A DNA stretch of 64,000 bases from Pedosphaera parvula Ellin514 (GCF_000172555.1 NZ_ABOX02000015.1:62001-126000); one strand, 5' to 3'; positions 9,062-17,051 are shown, counted from the first letter of the stretch. Numbers and translations: made by a program. Notes: generated from the letters alone by a model not told the origin.

Positions 9062-9613
9062 TTGAAGTCACGCATTCACATCATCGGAGGTCCGGGCAGT
9101 GGCAAGTCATACGTTGCCGCGAAGTTGGCAGAGCGGTTCGGTGTTCTTGCTTGCAACCTTGACGACCTTTTTTGGGATAGCACGGCTTCCCACTACGGAG
9201 TTCGCGCCGACGCCTCGGAGCGCGACCGGAAGTTGGCGGCCATTGTTTCCCGCGACGGCTGGATTGTTGAGGGTGTTTATTATCAGTGGCTCGCTCCGAG
9301 TTTTGATGCAGCCGATGTCATCGTTGCTTTGACGCCTTCGATTTGGGTTCGCCATTGGCGGGTAGTCAGGCGATTTGTGCTGCGCAAGCTTGGTCGGATT
9401 CCATCCAAGCGCGAGTCATTGGCAGGCCTTTGGCATTTGCTTCGTTGGAGTCACGCCTACGACAGAGATAATCTCGTGCGAGCGCACAGGTTCATAGTGG
9501 AGCATGGCCGCGAGTTGATTACTTGCCGGACATTGGACGAAGTTCTCAGAGCGACCGAAGCGCCTAACACGGCGCTGGAGCCAGCGGCCACTGTCCCTCC
9601 AGTTTTCGGTTGA
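9062..9613 (+). CDS. cassette gene: P-loop kinase, topology-modulation/adenylate-kinase-like
   Basis: 183 residues from TTG 9062, 14 bases after the core box; no in-frame ATG gives an equally complete protein. Residues 5-16 are a P-loop (IIGGPGSGKSYV), followed by NLDDLFWD, which resembles the acceptor region of adenylate-kinase-like small NTPases once called DNA topology modulation proteins. The Arg-rich stretch VRHWRVVRRFVLRKLGRIPSK is the lid-like region of that family. The last 15 residues or so are encoded by the attC. Substrate unknown; cytoplasmic. Confidence 0.75.
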   Translation: MKSRIHIIGGPGSGKSYVAAKLAERFGVLACNLDDLFWDSTASHYGVRADASERDRKLAAIVSRDGWIVEGVYYQWLAPSFDAADVIVALTPSIWVRHWRVVRRFVLRKLGRIPSKRESLAGLWHLLRWSHAYDRDNLVRAHRFIVEHGRELITCRTLDEVLRATEAPNTALEPAATVPPVFG

Positions 9614-9690
9614 GCTATGAAATTTGAGAGTCCAGATTGCATTCGGAGCTTGGCCGCCAGTGGCCGTGGCTCAGCTTCGGATCGTTGGGC
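9562..9690 (+). other. attC site, second type
   Basis: GCCTAAC (9562-9568) to GTTGGGC (9684-9690), 129 bases. The inner arms GGAGCCAGCGGCCACTG and CAGTGGCCGTGGCTC belong to the GAGCC...GGCTC type, distinct from the CAGCGAACGGCGGC type at 8842. Confidence 0.75.
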
Positions 9691-9701
9691 GGAGCAACAT
9701 C

Positions 9702-10103
9702 ATGACACGGAACATCCCAGCTGAGTTAGAGACGAGCATCAATCGGCAGGTGCTCAGTCATCTAGACGGCCTGTCTGCGCATTCTGATGTCGCTGGCGCC
9801 CTGAGTGCGGCGTTGAAGCCGCTGGGAGATGTCCAGATGTTTTGTCCCGATTGGCAACAGTATCGCTACGTGGTTGCTTCCACCAAGGGTATCATCATGG
9901 CGTTTGCCGTCGGGATGGACACGACCGCATTCCGATTGGATGAGCGCATGAAGGCTCGTGCCCTTGCCAGCGGAGGCATGCCGTATCCCGAATGCGGCGA
10001 TCACTGGGTATCGTTTACGCTTTTCCGAGCTGATTGGCCCAAGATTGATCTTGAGTTCTGGGCACGGAAAGCTTACGTCGCCGCACGAGAACTCGAACGA
10101 TGA
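9702..10103 (+). CDS. cassette gene: conserved 133-residue protein, copy 1
   Basis: 133 residues from ATG 9702, 11 bases after the core box. It differs at only 6 positions from the cassette protein at 19804-20205. No signal peptide or membrane segment; MFCPDWQQYRYVVASTKG and PECGDHWVSFTLFRADWPKI look like a compact alpha/beta fold. I do not recognise the family. Small soluble proteins of this shape are common in integron cassettes, but no role is proposed. Confidence 0.8.
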   Translation: MTRNIPAELETSINRQVLSHLDGLSAHSDVAGALSAALKPLGDVQMFCPDWQQYRYVVASTKGIIMAFAVGMDTTAFRLDERMKARALASGGMPYPECGDHWVSFTLFRADWPKIDLEFWARKAYVAARELER

Positions 10104-10107
10104 GAAC

Positions 10108-10230
10108 TCCCAACAAGGGCGCTGCAGCGAACGGCGGCGGGCCGTCGCGGTTGCCATCGGCGCGAGCTCTTCAACCGGCCCGCGCGCAGACCATGAATAA
10201 CTTCGGATTACCTATATCTAGTCGTTAGGC
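10108..10230 (+). other. attC site with long central part
   Basis: TCCCAAC (10108-10114) to GTTAGGC (10224-10230). The left arm is the CAGCGAACGGCGGC type, but the right half carries CATGAATAACTTCGGATTAC in place of the matching arm. The same unusual right half occurs at 19673-19792. Confidence 0.65.
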
Positions 10231-10233
10231 CGC

Positions 10234-10722
10234 ATGACCATTATGCACGCAGAACCAAGGCTAAAAACCTATCGCGTAATCAGTCCCGGAGTCCAGATAT
10301 TTGGATTGGCGCTTTGCGTGGCACTGACGGCTGTTGCCATTCGCATTCCGGACTGGATTCCACGCATTTGCGGCTTCTTCACAGGCTTTGTTGCTCTGTT
10401 GCTGCTTTTCTTTCGCGAAACCCGGATTGATATTCAGCGCGGCGTGGTTGTCGAGGTTTGCCGGATTCTGGGCGTGATTCCGTTCTCCCGACGGGAGCGC
10501 AGGATGCAGGAGTATGCAGGTATTTCGTGTCACTGTTCGTCCGGAGTTACTAACGATATTTCAGATACATGGACGGTGGCGCTGCATCCGCGTTCTGGAC
10601 GAGCGGTGGCGCTGTGTCAATTTTCCGTAACGACCGGCAGTAAGGACTGCCCTAAAGCACGAGCTTTTGCGTGCGAGCTTTCCAGAGAGACGGGATTGGA
10701 GTTGATTGATTATGTGGCCTAA
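10234..10722 (+). CDS. cassette gene: small membrane protein
   Basis: 162 residues, starting at ATG 10234, 3 bases after the core box; ATG 10243 is an alternative. Two hydrophobic segments (about 22-39 VQIFGLALCVALTAVAIR and 45-62 ICGFFTGFVALLLLFF) are followed by a cytoplasmic or periplasmic domain of about 95 residues. The pattern resembles small PH-domain-like membrane proteins, but no family is certain. The stop lies inside the following attC. Confidence 0.7.
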   Translation: MTIMHAEPRLKTYRVISPGVQIFGLALCVALTAVAIRIPDWIPRICGFFTGFVALLLLFFRETRIDIQRGVVVEVCRILGVIPFSRRERRMQEYAGISCHCSSGVTNDISDTWTVALHPRSGRAVALCQFSVTTGSKDCPKARAFACELSRETGLELIDYVA

Positions 10723-10811
10723 CCATGCGCTGCAGCGACCGGCGGCATCGGGCTGTGGTTGCAATCGCCGCGTCTCTCGTGGCCGCCGTCGTTGAGCCTG
10801 GGTCGTTAGGC
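10717..10811 (+). other. attC site, main type
   Basis: GCCTAAC (10717-10723) to GTTAGGC (10805-10811), 95 bases, with the CAGCGACCGGCGGC / GCCGCCGTCGTTG arms. Confidence 0.85.
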
Positions 10812-10850
10812 CGCTATCACATCGCACAACCATCAATCACATCAGACTAT

Positions 10851-10938
10851 AAAGTTTCATGCCGATGTGGGAGGGGGTGAAGCCGAGTGCCTGGTAGAAG
10901 TCCTGGGCTTCGGAGCGGGCGGCGTTGGTGGTGAGTTG
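10851..10938 (-). pseudogene. GNAT acetyltransferase C-terminal fragment
   Basis: Minus-strand reading gives VQLTTNAARSEAQDFYQALG followed by FTPSHIGMKLY, the last two strands and helix of GNAT N-acetyltransferases (FYxxLGF ... GMKLY). About 30 residues remain of a family of roughly 150. It ends where the tRNA-Leu-like sequence begins. A second, longer copy lies at 13802-13959. Confidence 0.7.
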
Positions 10939-11019
10939 GACCATGTGGCGGGATTGGCAGACGCGCCAGATTCAGGTTCTAGTAACATCGTACAGGTTCA
11001 AGTCCTGTCGTGGGCACCA
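10939..11019 (+). tRNA. tRNA-Leu (CAG), possibly defective
   Basis: The order is GACCATG, a D arm with TTGGCAGACGCGC, an anticodon stem-loop CCAGATTCAGGTTCTAG with anticodon CAG, a short variable region, the T arm ACAGGTTCAAGTCCTGT, then CGTGGGC, A and CCA. The acceptor pairs 6 of 7 positions (one G-T, one A.G mismatch) and the anticodon stem has one C.A mismatch. The 5' strand abuts the GNAT fragment, so the gene may have been rebuilt or damaged by a junction here. Confidence 0.6.
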
Positions 11020-11065
11020 CCACTCCTTCAACTCGGAGATTACCTGGCTCGCAGCAGTTCTTTTT

Positions 11066-13279
11066 TCAACCGGTGGAAAGGTTCTGTTCATTGTCAGAAT
11101 CATTGGCTTTTTTAAGGGTAAACCAAAACCGGCTTCCTTGATCGGGTTGTGATTCAACTCCAATCTCTCCCCCCATTCGTTCAACCGCCTTTTTAACAAT
11201 TGTCAGTCCGATGCCAGTGCCTTCAAACTTTTTGTCTGCATGCACCCCACCGAACATCTCGAAAATTCGATGGTAATGCGCGGAGTCGATGCCGATGCCA
11301 TTATCCTCAAACCATATACGAACGAATCCTTCTGTTTGGTCGGCATGTATGTTTATTTCAGGCGTTACGCCCGGCACAACAAACTTAACGGCATTGCTGA
11401 GCAGATTGGAAATGACCTGGCTTAGGAACACTTCGTGCCCAAGCACCCTGGGCAGGGAACCTTTAATGGTGATAATTGCTTTGGGTGTTTGCAGAGCCGG
11501 GTAAGTATGACGGACGTCAGCGATCAATGTTTCCATATCCACCGGATGAAGGATCAAAGGTTCCTTGGCGACTTTGCTGTAAGTAAGCACTGCCTGAATG
11601 AGCAAATCCATTCTGGTCGCAGATTTATAAATTCGATCCAGGTATTGCTGAGCTGCTTCTGGAAGATCCTGTTTGTGGTCTTCGAGTAAAGTGGTGGCAT
11701 AGCCCTGCATCGCCCGAAGGGGGGCTCGCATATCATGGGAAACACTGTAGGAAAACGCTTCAAGTTCGCCTATTTTTTCGCGCAATTCTGCAGTGCGTTC
11801 CTCCACCGTGGCCTCCAGAGTGGAGGCATGGTGTTGCAACTCCTGCTGTGCTTTCCGCAGGGCTTCCTCGACCCGCTTGCGCCGAACCCATTGCGCCAGG
11901 CCATCCGCAATGGGGGCCAGTTCGGTCATCACATTTTCGCTCAATGGGTGGCGCGCAAACATCGCCATTACTCCCAGCGCCTTTCCCTCCAAGACCAGCG
12001 GGTATCCCGCAAAAGCGACCATGCCTTCTCTCCGTGCCCAGACTGGGTCGCTGATGTTTGGATCGTGAAGAACGTCATTTGTCAGAAGTGGTTGATGGTT
12101 TTGCGCGATACGCCCAATTTTGTATTCTCCGATTTTTACCCGTCCGTGTGGCCCGTTCAGATGGGTGTAAATGCCCGCGCTTGCCTGCAGTTCCAAAACG
12201 CTTTCTGCTTCATTCACCGTCCAGATCCGGGCAAAGGCCGCGTCAAGCTGTGTAACCAAAGCCTGGGAACAACGTTGTAGAACACTCTGCGAGTTTTCGC
12301 TCCCGGCCAGTGCGATGCCGATGTCTGCCCGCAATGCCGCGAGCCGCGCCCGTTCGACCAATGCCTTTTCCTCCTGCTTGCGTTCAGTGATGTCGCGCAA
12401 CGTGGCAGTGAAGATGGGCGGCTCGCTGTGTGCGATACGGCAGATGGATAATTCCACGGGGAATTCCTGTCCGTCGGCGCGTAACGCAGGCATTTCAATG
12501 CGTTTGCCGAGAACCGGTCCTTCGCCAGTGGCAAGATAGCGGGATAAGCCTTCGTAGTGGCGCTGGCGAAGCCGCTCAGGGATTATCAGTTCGGCGATAG
12601 GTCTGCCAAGAATGTCGTCGCGACGATAGCCGAAAATTCTTTCCGCCGCCGGATTGAAGTCTGAAACCTTTCCTTTGTGATCCATCGTAATGATGGCATC
12701 GAGCGCGACATTGAGAATGGCGGAGAACTGATCACGACTTCGGCGCAAGGCCGCTTCCACGCTGCGTCGCCCGGTCACATCATGAAAAACCATGACTGCA
12801 CCTGAACATCCTCCAGTGGCGTCCCGAATTGGCGCGGCGCTATCTTCAATGGCTGTTTCCCTGCCATCCCGGGCAATCAAGGTGGCATGATCGGCCGGGC
12901 CGACAATGACTCCTATCTTCAGAACTTTGTGAACGGGATTCGTGACCGGCTGGCGAGTCTGCTCATTAATGATGTTGAAAACTTTTTCCACGAGCTGACC
13001 AGTTGCCTCGCTGGATTTCCAGCCGGTCATCGTTTCCGCCACGGGATTAAGAAAGGTGACCTTGCCTTCGGTATCAGCCGTGATGACAGCGTCGCCGATG
13101 CTGGAGAGGGCGACTTGAAAGCATTCGCGTTGTTGGGCGAGTTCCTTCGTTCTCTCTTCCAGACTTGCCCTGGCCTGGAGAAGTTCGGCCTCGGCACGGT
13201 CACGTGCGAGCGTGGTGCTTCCGGCGTTCTGTAAAGCAACCGAACGCAGCATCTTTTCTTCGTTTTCTGGTGTGTCCAC
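11066..13279 (-). CDS. PAS-PAS-GAF sensor histidine kinase
   Basis: 737 residues, no membrane segment, so a cytoplasmic sensor. Order: coiled coil (25-50), PAS (about 52-175), PAS (about 185-300, ending TATLRDITERK), GAF (about 320-465), coiled coil (470-500), HisKA with phospho-acceptor His515 in SVSHDMRAPL, and HATPase_c with N box NLLSNAVKF (625), DNGIGI (659) and GTGIGL (687). It should autophosphorylate His515 and pass phosphate to a response regulator; none is adjacent. It is not a cassette: no attC on either side, and it is far longer than the cassette genes. A MITE lies 17 bases before its start and may carry or disrupt its promoter. Confidence 0.9.
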   Translation of the reverse strand: MDTPENEEKMLRSVALQNAGSTTLARDRAEAELLQARASLEERTKELAQQRECFQVALSSIGDAVITADTEGKVTFLNPVAETMTGWKSSEATGQLVEKVFNIINEQTRQPVTNPVHKVLKIGVIVGPADHATLIARDGRETAIEDSAAPIRDATGGCSGAVMVFHDVTGRRSVEAALRRSRDQFSAILNVALDAIITMDHKGKVSDFNPAAERIFGYRRDDILGRPIAELIIPERLRQRHYEGLSRYLATGEGPVLGKRIEMPALRADGQEFPVELSICRIAHSEPPIFTATLRDITERKQEEKALVERARLAALRADIGIALAGSENSQSVLQRCSQALVTQLDAAFARIWTVNEAESVLELQASAGIYTHLNGPHGRVKIGEYKIGRIAQNHQPLLTNDVLHDPNISDPVWARREGMVAFAGYPLVLEGKALGVMAMFARHPLSENVMTELAPIADGLAQWVRRKRVEEALRKAQQELQHHASTLEATVEERTAELREKIGELEAFSYSVSHDMRAPLRAMQGYATTLLEDHKQDLPEAAQQYLDRIYKSATRMDLLIQAVLTYSKVAKEPLILHPVDMETLIADVRHTYPALQTPKAIITIKGSLPRVLGHEVFLSQVISNLLSNAVKFVVPGVTPEINIHADQTEGFVRIWFEDNGIGIDSAHYHRIFEMFGGVHADKKFEGTGIGLTIVKKAVERMGGEIGVESQPDQGSRFWFTLKKANDSDNEQNLSTG

Positions 13280-13296
13280 TCAGCTCGCCTTGATTA

Positions 13297-13553
13297 TACC
13301 GAATGCCAAAATTAATTTCCGAAATGGGAAAAAGAACCGGAATGAAAGCAGACAATAAGCCTGATGAAAGTAGAGACTCAAAAAGTCATGATCCTGGAGG
13401 CGAGGAAATTCGTTAGTCGTTGGGAGCAGGGTGCTTTTGATTTGAGGCGGCGTTGTCGGCCTGGTCGCTATCAAAGGATAGCGCCTGCGGCCTCCGCCTT
13501 GCCTCAAACCAAAATCCCTCCTGCCATTCGGAAATTTCTTTCGGCATTCGGTA
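13297..13553. mobile_element. MITE copy 1 (TA-flanked)
   Basis: The ends TACCGAATGCCAAAATTAAT and the complement of the right end (TACCGAATGCCGAAAGAAAT) are near-identical inverted repeats, flanked by TA on both sides (13295-13296, 13554-13555). The interior holds GGATAGCGCCTGCGGCCTCC and no gene. Copies lie at 36598, 55556 and (partial) 60297. Size, ends and TA target suggest an IS630/Tc1-type non-autonomous element. Confidence 0.85.
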
Positions 13554-13555
13554 TA

Positions 13556-13714
13556 ATTCCTCCGCCAGCGTGGTGCTGACCGCTTCACGGTATTCTGGAT
13601 TGCCTCGTTAAGTAGTGGGTCCAAGCCCGCGTCCTCGCGGTTTCCATTCCTTACTGCCTCAATCAGTGTGAGATGTCTGGGAATGCTGTCGATTGGCTCG
13701 GTCGGGATGGTCAT
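13556..13714 (-). pseudogene. 5' fragment of a MetE-like methyltransferase gene
   Basis: From ATG 13714 the frame reads MTIPTEPIDSIPRHLTLIEA then a helix ending LLNEAIQNTVKRS, which resembles the N-terminus of the cobalamin-independent methionine synthase / CoM-methyltransferase superfamily (TEPIGSIPRP ... EAxxDTVxRFE). It is cut after about 50 residues where the MITE lies. The assignment rests on this short match. Confidence 0.5.
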
Positions 13715-13801
13715 AGACTAAACGCTATTTTGCGCATGTTAAATTTAGCAGCGGTTTGATGCCAATTCCAGAAGCTTTGTGGGTTGGTTCTCAGGTGGCT
13801 A

Positions 13802-13959
13802 TTAAATTGAGTCGGGGAAGCTTCGATAAATCATAGGTGTCTGGGGATAGGCCGTTTCTGGTGTGGAGATTTTCGGAAGCCACTTGAGATAAAGTTTCAT
13901 GCCGGTGTGGGAGGGGGTGAAGCCAAGGGCTTTGTAGAAGTCCTTGGCTCCGGAGCGGG
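13802..13959 (-). pseudogene. GNAT acetyltransferase C-terminal fragment, longer copy
   Basis: Minus-strand reading gives RSGAKDFYKALGFTPSHTGM then KLYLKWLPKI and a stop at 13802. It closely matches the fragment at 10851-10938 and extends about 25 residues further. Its upstream end is fused to the truncated intI at 13960. Confidence 0.65.
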
Positions 13960-14376
13960 ACGCGCAGGCCGCAACCATACAGCAGGCGGACCACCAGACT
14001 CGTGGCAAAATCGCCTCCGGCCTGCACGGTTTTTATGAGCAACAAAGTGTCTTCATGGTTCGGGGCGCGTCGGAGCTGACTCGGACGCCTTGCCCGCAAC
14101 GCCTGAATGTTCTTCAATTGCACCTCCATCGCCTCCTTGTAGAAGAAAAGGATGGCGTTAAGCGCTTGATTCCGGATGCTGGCGGTGACAGGGTTTTGAG
14201 CAAGCGCCGTGAGGAATCGTTCCCGTTTGAGTTCGCCGGGCAAATGAGGCGGCAATGTTTGAAGGTCGTTGCAGCATCGCTTGATGCCAGCCGCAGTAAA
14301 TCTGTTCGGTATTCAATGCAAGATGCTTTCGCCGCATGACGGCTGACAATGGTTTCAGTGCCTGAGCGGTAGTCAT
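13960..14376 (-). pseudogene. intI: longest integron integrase remnant (head C)
   Basis: From ATG 14376 the sequence reads MTTAQALKPLSAVMRRKHLA and LNTEQIYCGW, then shifts frame and continues as HLPGELKRERFLTALAQNPV, RNQALNAILFFYKEAMEV and finally SLVVRLLYGCGLRV. The last piece is the LLYGxGxR box with the first catalytic Arg of tyrosine recombinases. The gene is cut directly after it by the GNAT fragment, so the His-x-x-Arg box and the Tyr nucleophile are missing. About 145 of 320 residues remain. It is divergent from the cassette starting at 14467, the normal intI orientation. Confidence 0.8.
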
Positions 14377-14452
14377 GGGGCGATATCAGCACTCGAAATA
14401 TTGTTCGTATTTTGGAATGATTGCGACACGTGTCGCATATTGATTGTTAGGC
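14377..14452 (+). other. attI-like site of head C
   Basis: Holds CGAAATATTGTTCG (14394-14407), TGCGACACGTGTCGCA (14422-14437) and the core box GTTAGGC (14446-14452). The best preserved of the attI-like blocks. Confidence 0.7.
14394..14407. promoter_or_regulatory. candidate LexA-type operator before intI
   Basis: CGAAATATTGTTCG, identical to 8039-8052 and at the same 17-base distance from the intI start codon (14376). Protein binding is inferred. Confidence 0.4.
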
Positions 14453-14466
14453 GACAGCACACGCGT

Positions 14467-14673
14467 ATGGACCAAACCAGTTTCTCACTTCTTGTCGGAC
14501 TACTTTTTGGTTCTCATGTTGGGGCGTTTGGTTTGCACAGGCTCACAGGATGGAGCTTGTGGATTACATATCCGACAGGTGGTTTGGTGGGTTTGATTCT
14601 TTTTGCGGTAGCCACGTTTCTTTTCATAGAGTGTATAGGCCGCTTGATAGCTGCCCGACGGCGGAAGGAGTAA
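14467..14673 (+). CDS. cassette gene: 68-residue membrane protein
   Basis: Starts at ATG 14467, 14 bases after the core box of head C. Two hydrophobic segments (about 7-22 and 33-56, GGLVGLILFAVATFLFIEC) and a basic tail (RLIAARRRKE) suggest a small inner-membrane protein with the tail in the cytoplasm. No family recognised. Confidence 0.65.
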   Translation: MDQTSFSLLVGLLFGSHVGAFGLHRLTGWSLWITYPTGGLVGLILFAVATFLFIECIGRLIAARRRKE

Positions 14674-14695
14674 TGGAGATGACGAGAAGACCGCA

Positions 14696-14789
14696 GCCAA
14701 ACCATGCGCTGCAGCGAACGGCGGCGGGCCGTCGCCGTTGCAATCGGCGCGTCTCATGGCCGCCGTCGCTGAAGTTCGGTCGTTAGGCA
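14696..14789 (+). other. attC site, main type
   Basis: GCCAAAC (14696-14702, one mismatch to the R box) to GTTAGGC (14783-14789), with CAGCGAACGGCGGC / GCCGCCGTCGCTG arms and one unpaired A. Confidence 0.85.
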
Positions 14790-14792
14790 TTT

Positions 14793-15050
14793 ATGAGGCA
14801 TCGAAACGATTTCTTAAATGACTTAGGACGGCTCATTTGTTTAGTCGTTGGCACATTTTGTAGTCTTTATGCGATCCGCTCCGTTCACGATAGAAAGCTC
14901 AATGTAACATTTGGCCACAATACTAAGGATGCCGTTGTTACTCAGGTGACCGATCCTGTCGTGTTTTGGGGGATAGTGATCTTCATGTCGCTGATAGCAG
15001 CAGCTCTGTTTTATTGTGCTTTTTTTGCGAAAGACGGACCAAATGCCTGA
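14793..15050 (+). CDS. cassette gene: 85-residue membrane protein
   Basis: Starts at ATG 14793, 3 bases after the core box. Two hydrophobic segments (about 13-27 LICLVVGTFCSLYAI and 58-78 FWGIVIFMSLIAAALFYCAF). No family recognised. The stop overlaps the next attC. Confidence 0.65.
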   Translation: MRHRNDFLNDLGRLICLVVGTFCSLYAIRSVHDRKLNVTFGHNTKDAVVTQVTDPVVFWGIVIFMSLIAAALFYCAFFAKDGPNA

Positions 15051-15143
15051 CAAGTCGCCGGAGCCAACCGCCGTTGGCGCTGGCCGTTCCGCTGTCGCGG
15101 TTCACGCCACGAGCCGGCAGTGGCTCAGCTTTTTTCGTTAGAC
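15045..15143 (+). other. attC site, second type
   Basis: GCCTGAC (15045-15051) to GTTAGAC (15137-15143). Arms GGAGCCAACCGCC and CGGCAGTGGCTC place it in the GAGCC type. A closely similar, longer copy is at 55016-55177. Confidence 0.75.
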
Positions 15144-15146
15144 ATC

Positions 15147-15722
15147 ATGAGCACGCAACTTCATGGCACGTGGCGCTGGGTCAAGCAGATTGACCGCGCT
15201 GGCAAGGAAGACACTACTCCGATGCCCGCGCCGCCAAATTATACCTTCAATCCCGACGGCTCGGCGTCCTGGAACGCTCCCGGTGGCGCGAAGCTGCCAA
15301 TGCGCTGGAAGATAGTAGATGGACGACTTCAGATCGGAGGAGCGCGCGGTGAGAAGGGACAGAGCACCCAACGGTTCGAGCTGCCAGACCCTAACACTTT
15401 GGTTCTTTTCGACAAGCATGACCGCCGTGGTGTATTCGAGAGAGTCCCAGACGCAGAGCTGAAGGAGAGTTGGGTTGTGAAGATTGCGCGCGGCGGCAAG
15501 CAAGTTGATTACGAGGATGGCAAGCAGACGTGTCGTTTCGATGTTGAGTTACGGGCGGGAGGTCGGTGGCTTATTCATGCTTATCGCTGGACCGGCGCAG
15601 ACGGGCGAGTGCATGTGAGCACTGGTGAGACTCAGTCTGTGATCATTCCAAGAGTTGTGGATTATTTACACATGGGCGGCTGGAAAGGTCGGGTGGAGGT
15701 GCTTTCTGAGCCACGAGTATGA
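15147..15722 (+). CDS. cassette gene: lipocalin-like soluble protein
   Basis: 191 residues from ATG 15147, 3 bases after the core box. The opening STQLHGTWRWVKQIDRAGKE, with later beta-rich segments (NYTFNPDGSASWN, MRWKIVDGRLQIGG, RWLIHAYRWTGADGRVHVS), has the G-x-W start and strand pattern of lipocalin-like domains. No signal peptide. Ligand and role unknown. It is followed 10 bases later by GTCTAAC and a repeat, not by a complete attC. Confidence 0.65.
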   Translation: MSTQLHGTWRWVKQIDRAGKEDTTPMPAPPNYTFNPDGSASWNAPGGAKLPMRWKIVDGRLQIGGARGEKGQSTQRFELPDPNTLVLFDKHDRRGVFERVPDAELKESWVVKIARGGKQVDYEDGKQTCRFDVELRAGGRWLIHAYRWTGADGRVHVSTGETQSVIIPRVVDYLHMGGWKGRVEVLSEPRV

Positions 15723-15732
15723 TTCGCATGAT

Positions 15733-15967
15733 GTCTAACAAGAAAAGGAATGTAGATAACCCGGAGCGAAGCGGAGGGTTGTCTGCATTCCCGGGTTGAA
15801 CGAAGCTGCGGGAGAGTTTTAGCGGGTCGTACGAAGCGAGGAGTTGCTTTGCGGAAAGTATTTGCGGGCAGGATTTCCAGGCGACCTGGGTGGCAGGTTG
15901 AGTGCGGCGGCAAGTCCAGAGCAGGCGCAGGAAGTTAAGCGCCGGATGCGCGACCAGTCCATTTCTA
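15733..15967 (+). repeat. R233 dispersed repeat, copy 1, starting in an R box
   Basis: Begins with GTCTAAC and continues almost identically to 18518-18751. Its first 55 bases form a hairpin: GGAATGTAGATAACCC pairs with GGGTTGTCTGCATTCC (two mismatches). The remaining 180 bases are not clearly coding. It is fused at its right end to intI fragment D. Confidence 0.8.
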
Positions 15968-15968
15968 A

Positions 15969-16099
15969 AGGCTTGATTTTGGGTGCTGGCGGAGACATGG
16001 TTTTGAGCAAGCGCCGTGAGGAATTGTTCCAGTTTGAGTTCGCTGGGCAAGTGAGGCGGCAGTGTTTGAAGATAATTTCAGTATCGCTTGAGCCAGCCG
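15969..16099 (-). pseudogene. intI: integron integrase fragment (head D, no attI)
   Basis: Minus-strand reading includes MPSELKLEQFLTALAQNHVS and STQNQAF, equivalent to residues about 50-75 of the other copies. The start codon, operator-like palindrome and attI block are missing; the next cassette gene begins about 20 bases to the right. Confidence 0.7.
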
Positions 16100-16119
16100 G
16101 AAAATTACTGATCTTAACT

Positions 16120-16635
16120 ATGAAAAGGATGATTCTGATCTCTGCTGTTTTGATCTGGTGCAGTATCGTTGCAGCAAAATTGGGAGAGACTGTCGCTCAA
16201 GTCGAAACCCGCTATGGTAAGCCAACCAACATTTTCAAAGACCCATACTCCGAGTGGCGAACGTACGAATATCAGGGTTACGGAGTCATGGTGGATTATA
16301 TCGAGGGAAAAGATCTGTCCGAACAGTTTTTTTTCGAAGAAAAGCACAAAATAACCGACGCTGAATGCATAGCTTTGGCAAAGGAAATTACAGGAGTTAC
16401 GAACGTAGAATGGAAGCTCAAGATAAATGCATCTGAACCTCGTCGGAAAGTATGGGAAGCAGAGACCAGCAGCGCATATTTTGACAGGTTCAGTGATGGC
16501 ACTGCTCAATTAACAATAAACGGAAAGGCGTTTAAAGATTGGCTACTCGCTACCAATATCAAGAAGGACGAGGAGAAGAAGAAAGCAAGGTTAAAGAGGA
16601 TCGAGGAGGATTTAAAGAAACCGGTCAAATATTAA
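16120..16635 (+). CDS. cassette-region gene: secreted 171-residue protein
   Basis: ATG 16120 begins a signal peptide (MKRMILISAVLIWCSIVAA), followed by KLGETVAQVETRYGKP, a start seen in many small secreted proteins of this phylum that otherwise share little. The C-terminus is a Lys/Glu-rich helix (KKDEEKKKARLKRIEEDLKK). Probably periplasmic; no function proposed. It replaces the attI part of head D and has no attC after it. Confidence 0.7.
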   Translation: MKRMILISAVLIWCSIVAAKLGETVAQVETRYGKPTNIFKDPYSEWRTYEYQGYGVMVDYIEGKDLSEQFFFEEKHKITDAECIALAKEITGVTNVEWKLKINASEPRRKVWEAETSSAYFDRFSDGTAQLTINGKAFKDWLLATNIKKDEEKKKARLKRIEEDLKKPVKY

Positions 16636-16760
16636 GCCATGACCGGGTTGTGTACTTCCTATTACCTCACTCGATAGAAAAGGGGGCAAACCAAAAAAGG
16701 GGTCAGTGAGGTCCAAAGTATTGACACAAGTCGCACCCTTCGCATTCTCTGCTTCATGAT

Positions 16761-17000
16761 GCCTGCACCTCCTATAGAAGAAAAGGATGGCATTAAACGC
16801 TTGATTCTGGGTGCTGGCGAAGACATGGTTTTGAGCAAGCGCCGTGAGGAATCGTTCCAGTTTGAGTTCGCTGCGCAAGTGAGGCGGCAGTGTTTGAAGA
16901 TAATTTCAGTATCGCTTGAGCCGTAGTAAATCTGTGCGGTGTTCAATGCAAGATGCTTTCGCCAAATGACAGCTGACAATGTTTTCAGCGCGGTAGTCCT
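16761..17000 (-). pseudogene. intI: integron integrase fragment (head E)
   Basis: Frames include SAVIWRKHLALNTAQIYYGS and, shifted, LKLERFLTALAQNHVFASTQ and NQAFNAILFFYR, covering residues about 10-85. The first codons and most of the operator-like palindrome are deleted, joining GTAGTC directly to TTGTTCG. The 125 bases to its left (16636-16760) hold no gene. Confidence 0.7.
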
Positions 17001-17051
17001 TGTTCGTATATCGGAATTATTGCGACACGCGTCGCATATTGATTGTTAGGT
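17001..17051 (+). other. attI-like site of head E, shortened
   Basis: Keeps TGCGACACGCGTCGCA (17021-17036) and the core box GTTAGGT (17045-17051); the upstream palindrome is half deleted (only TTGTTCG). Confidence 0.6.

Noticed and set aside
10867-11152. Small plus-strand ORFs
   Set aside because: They run over the GNAT fragment and the tRNA-Leu-like sequence in the wrong frame.
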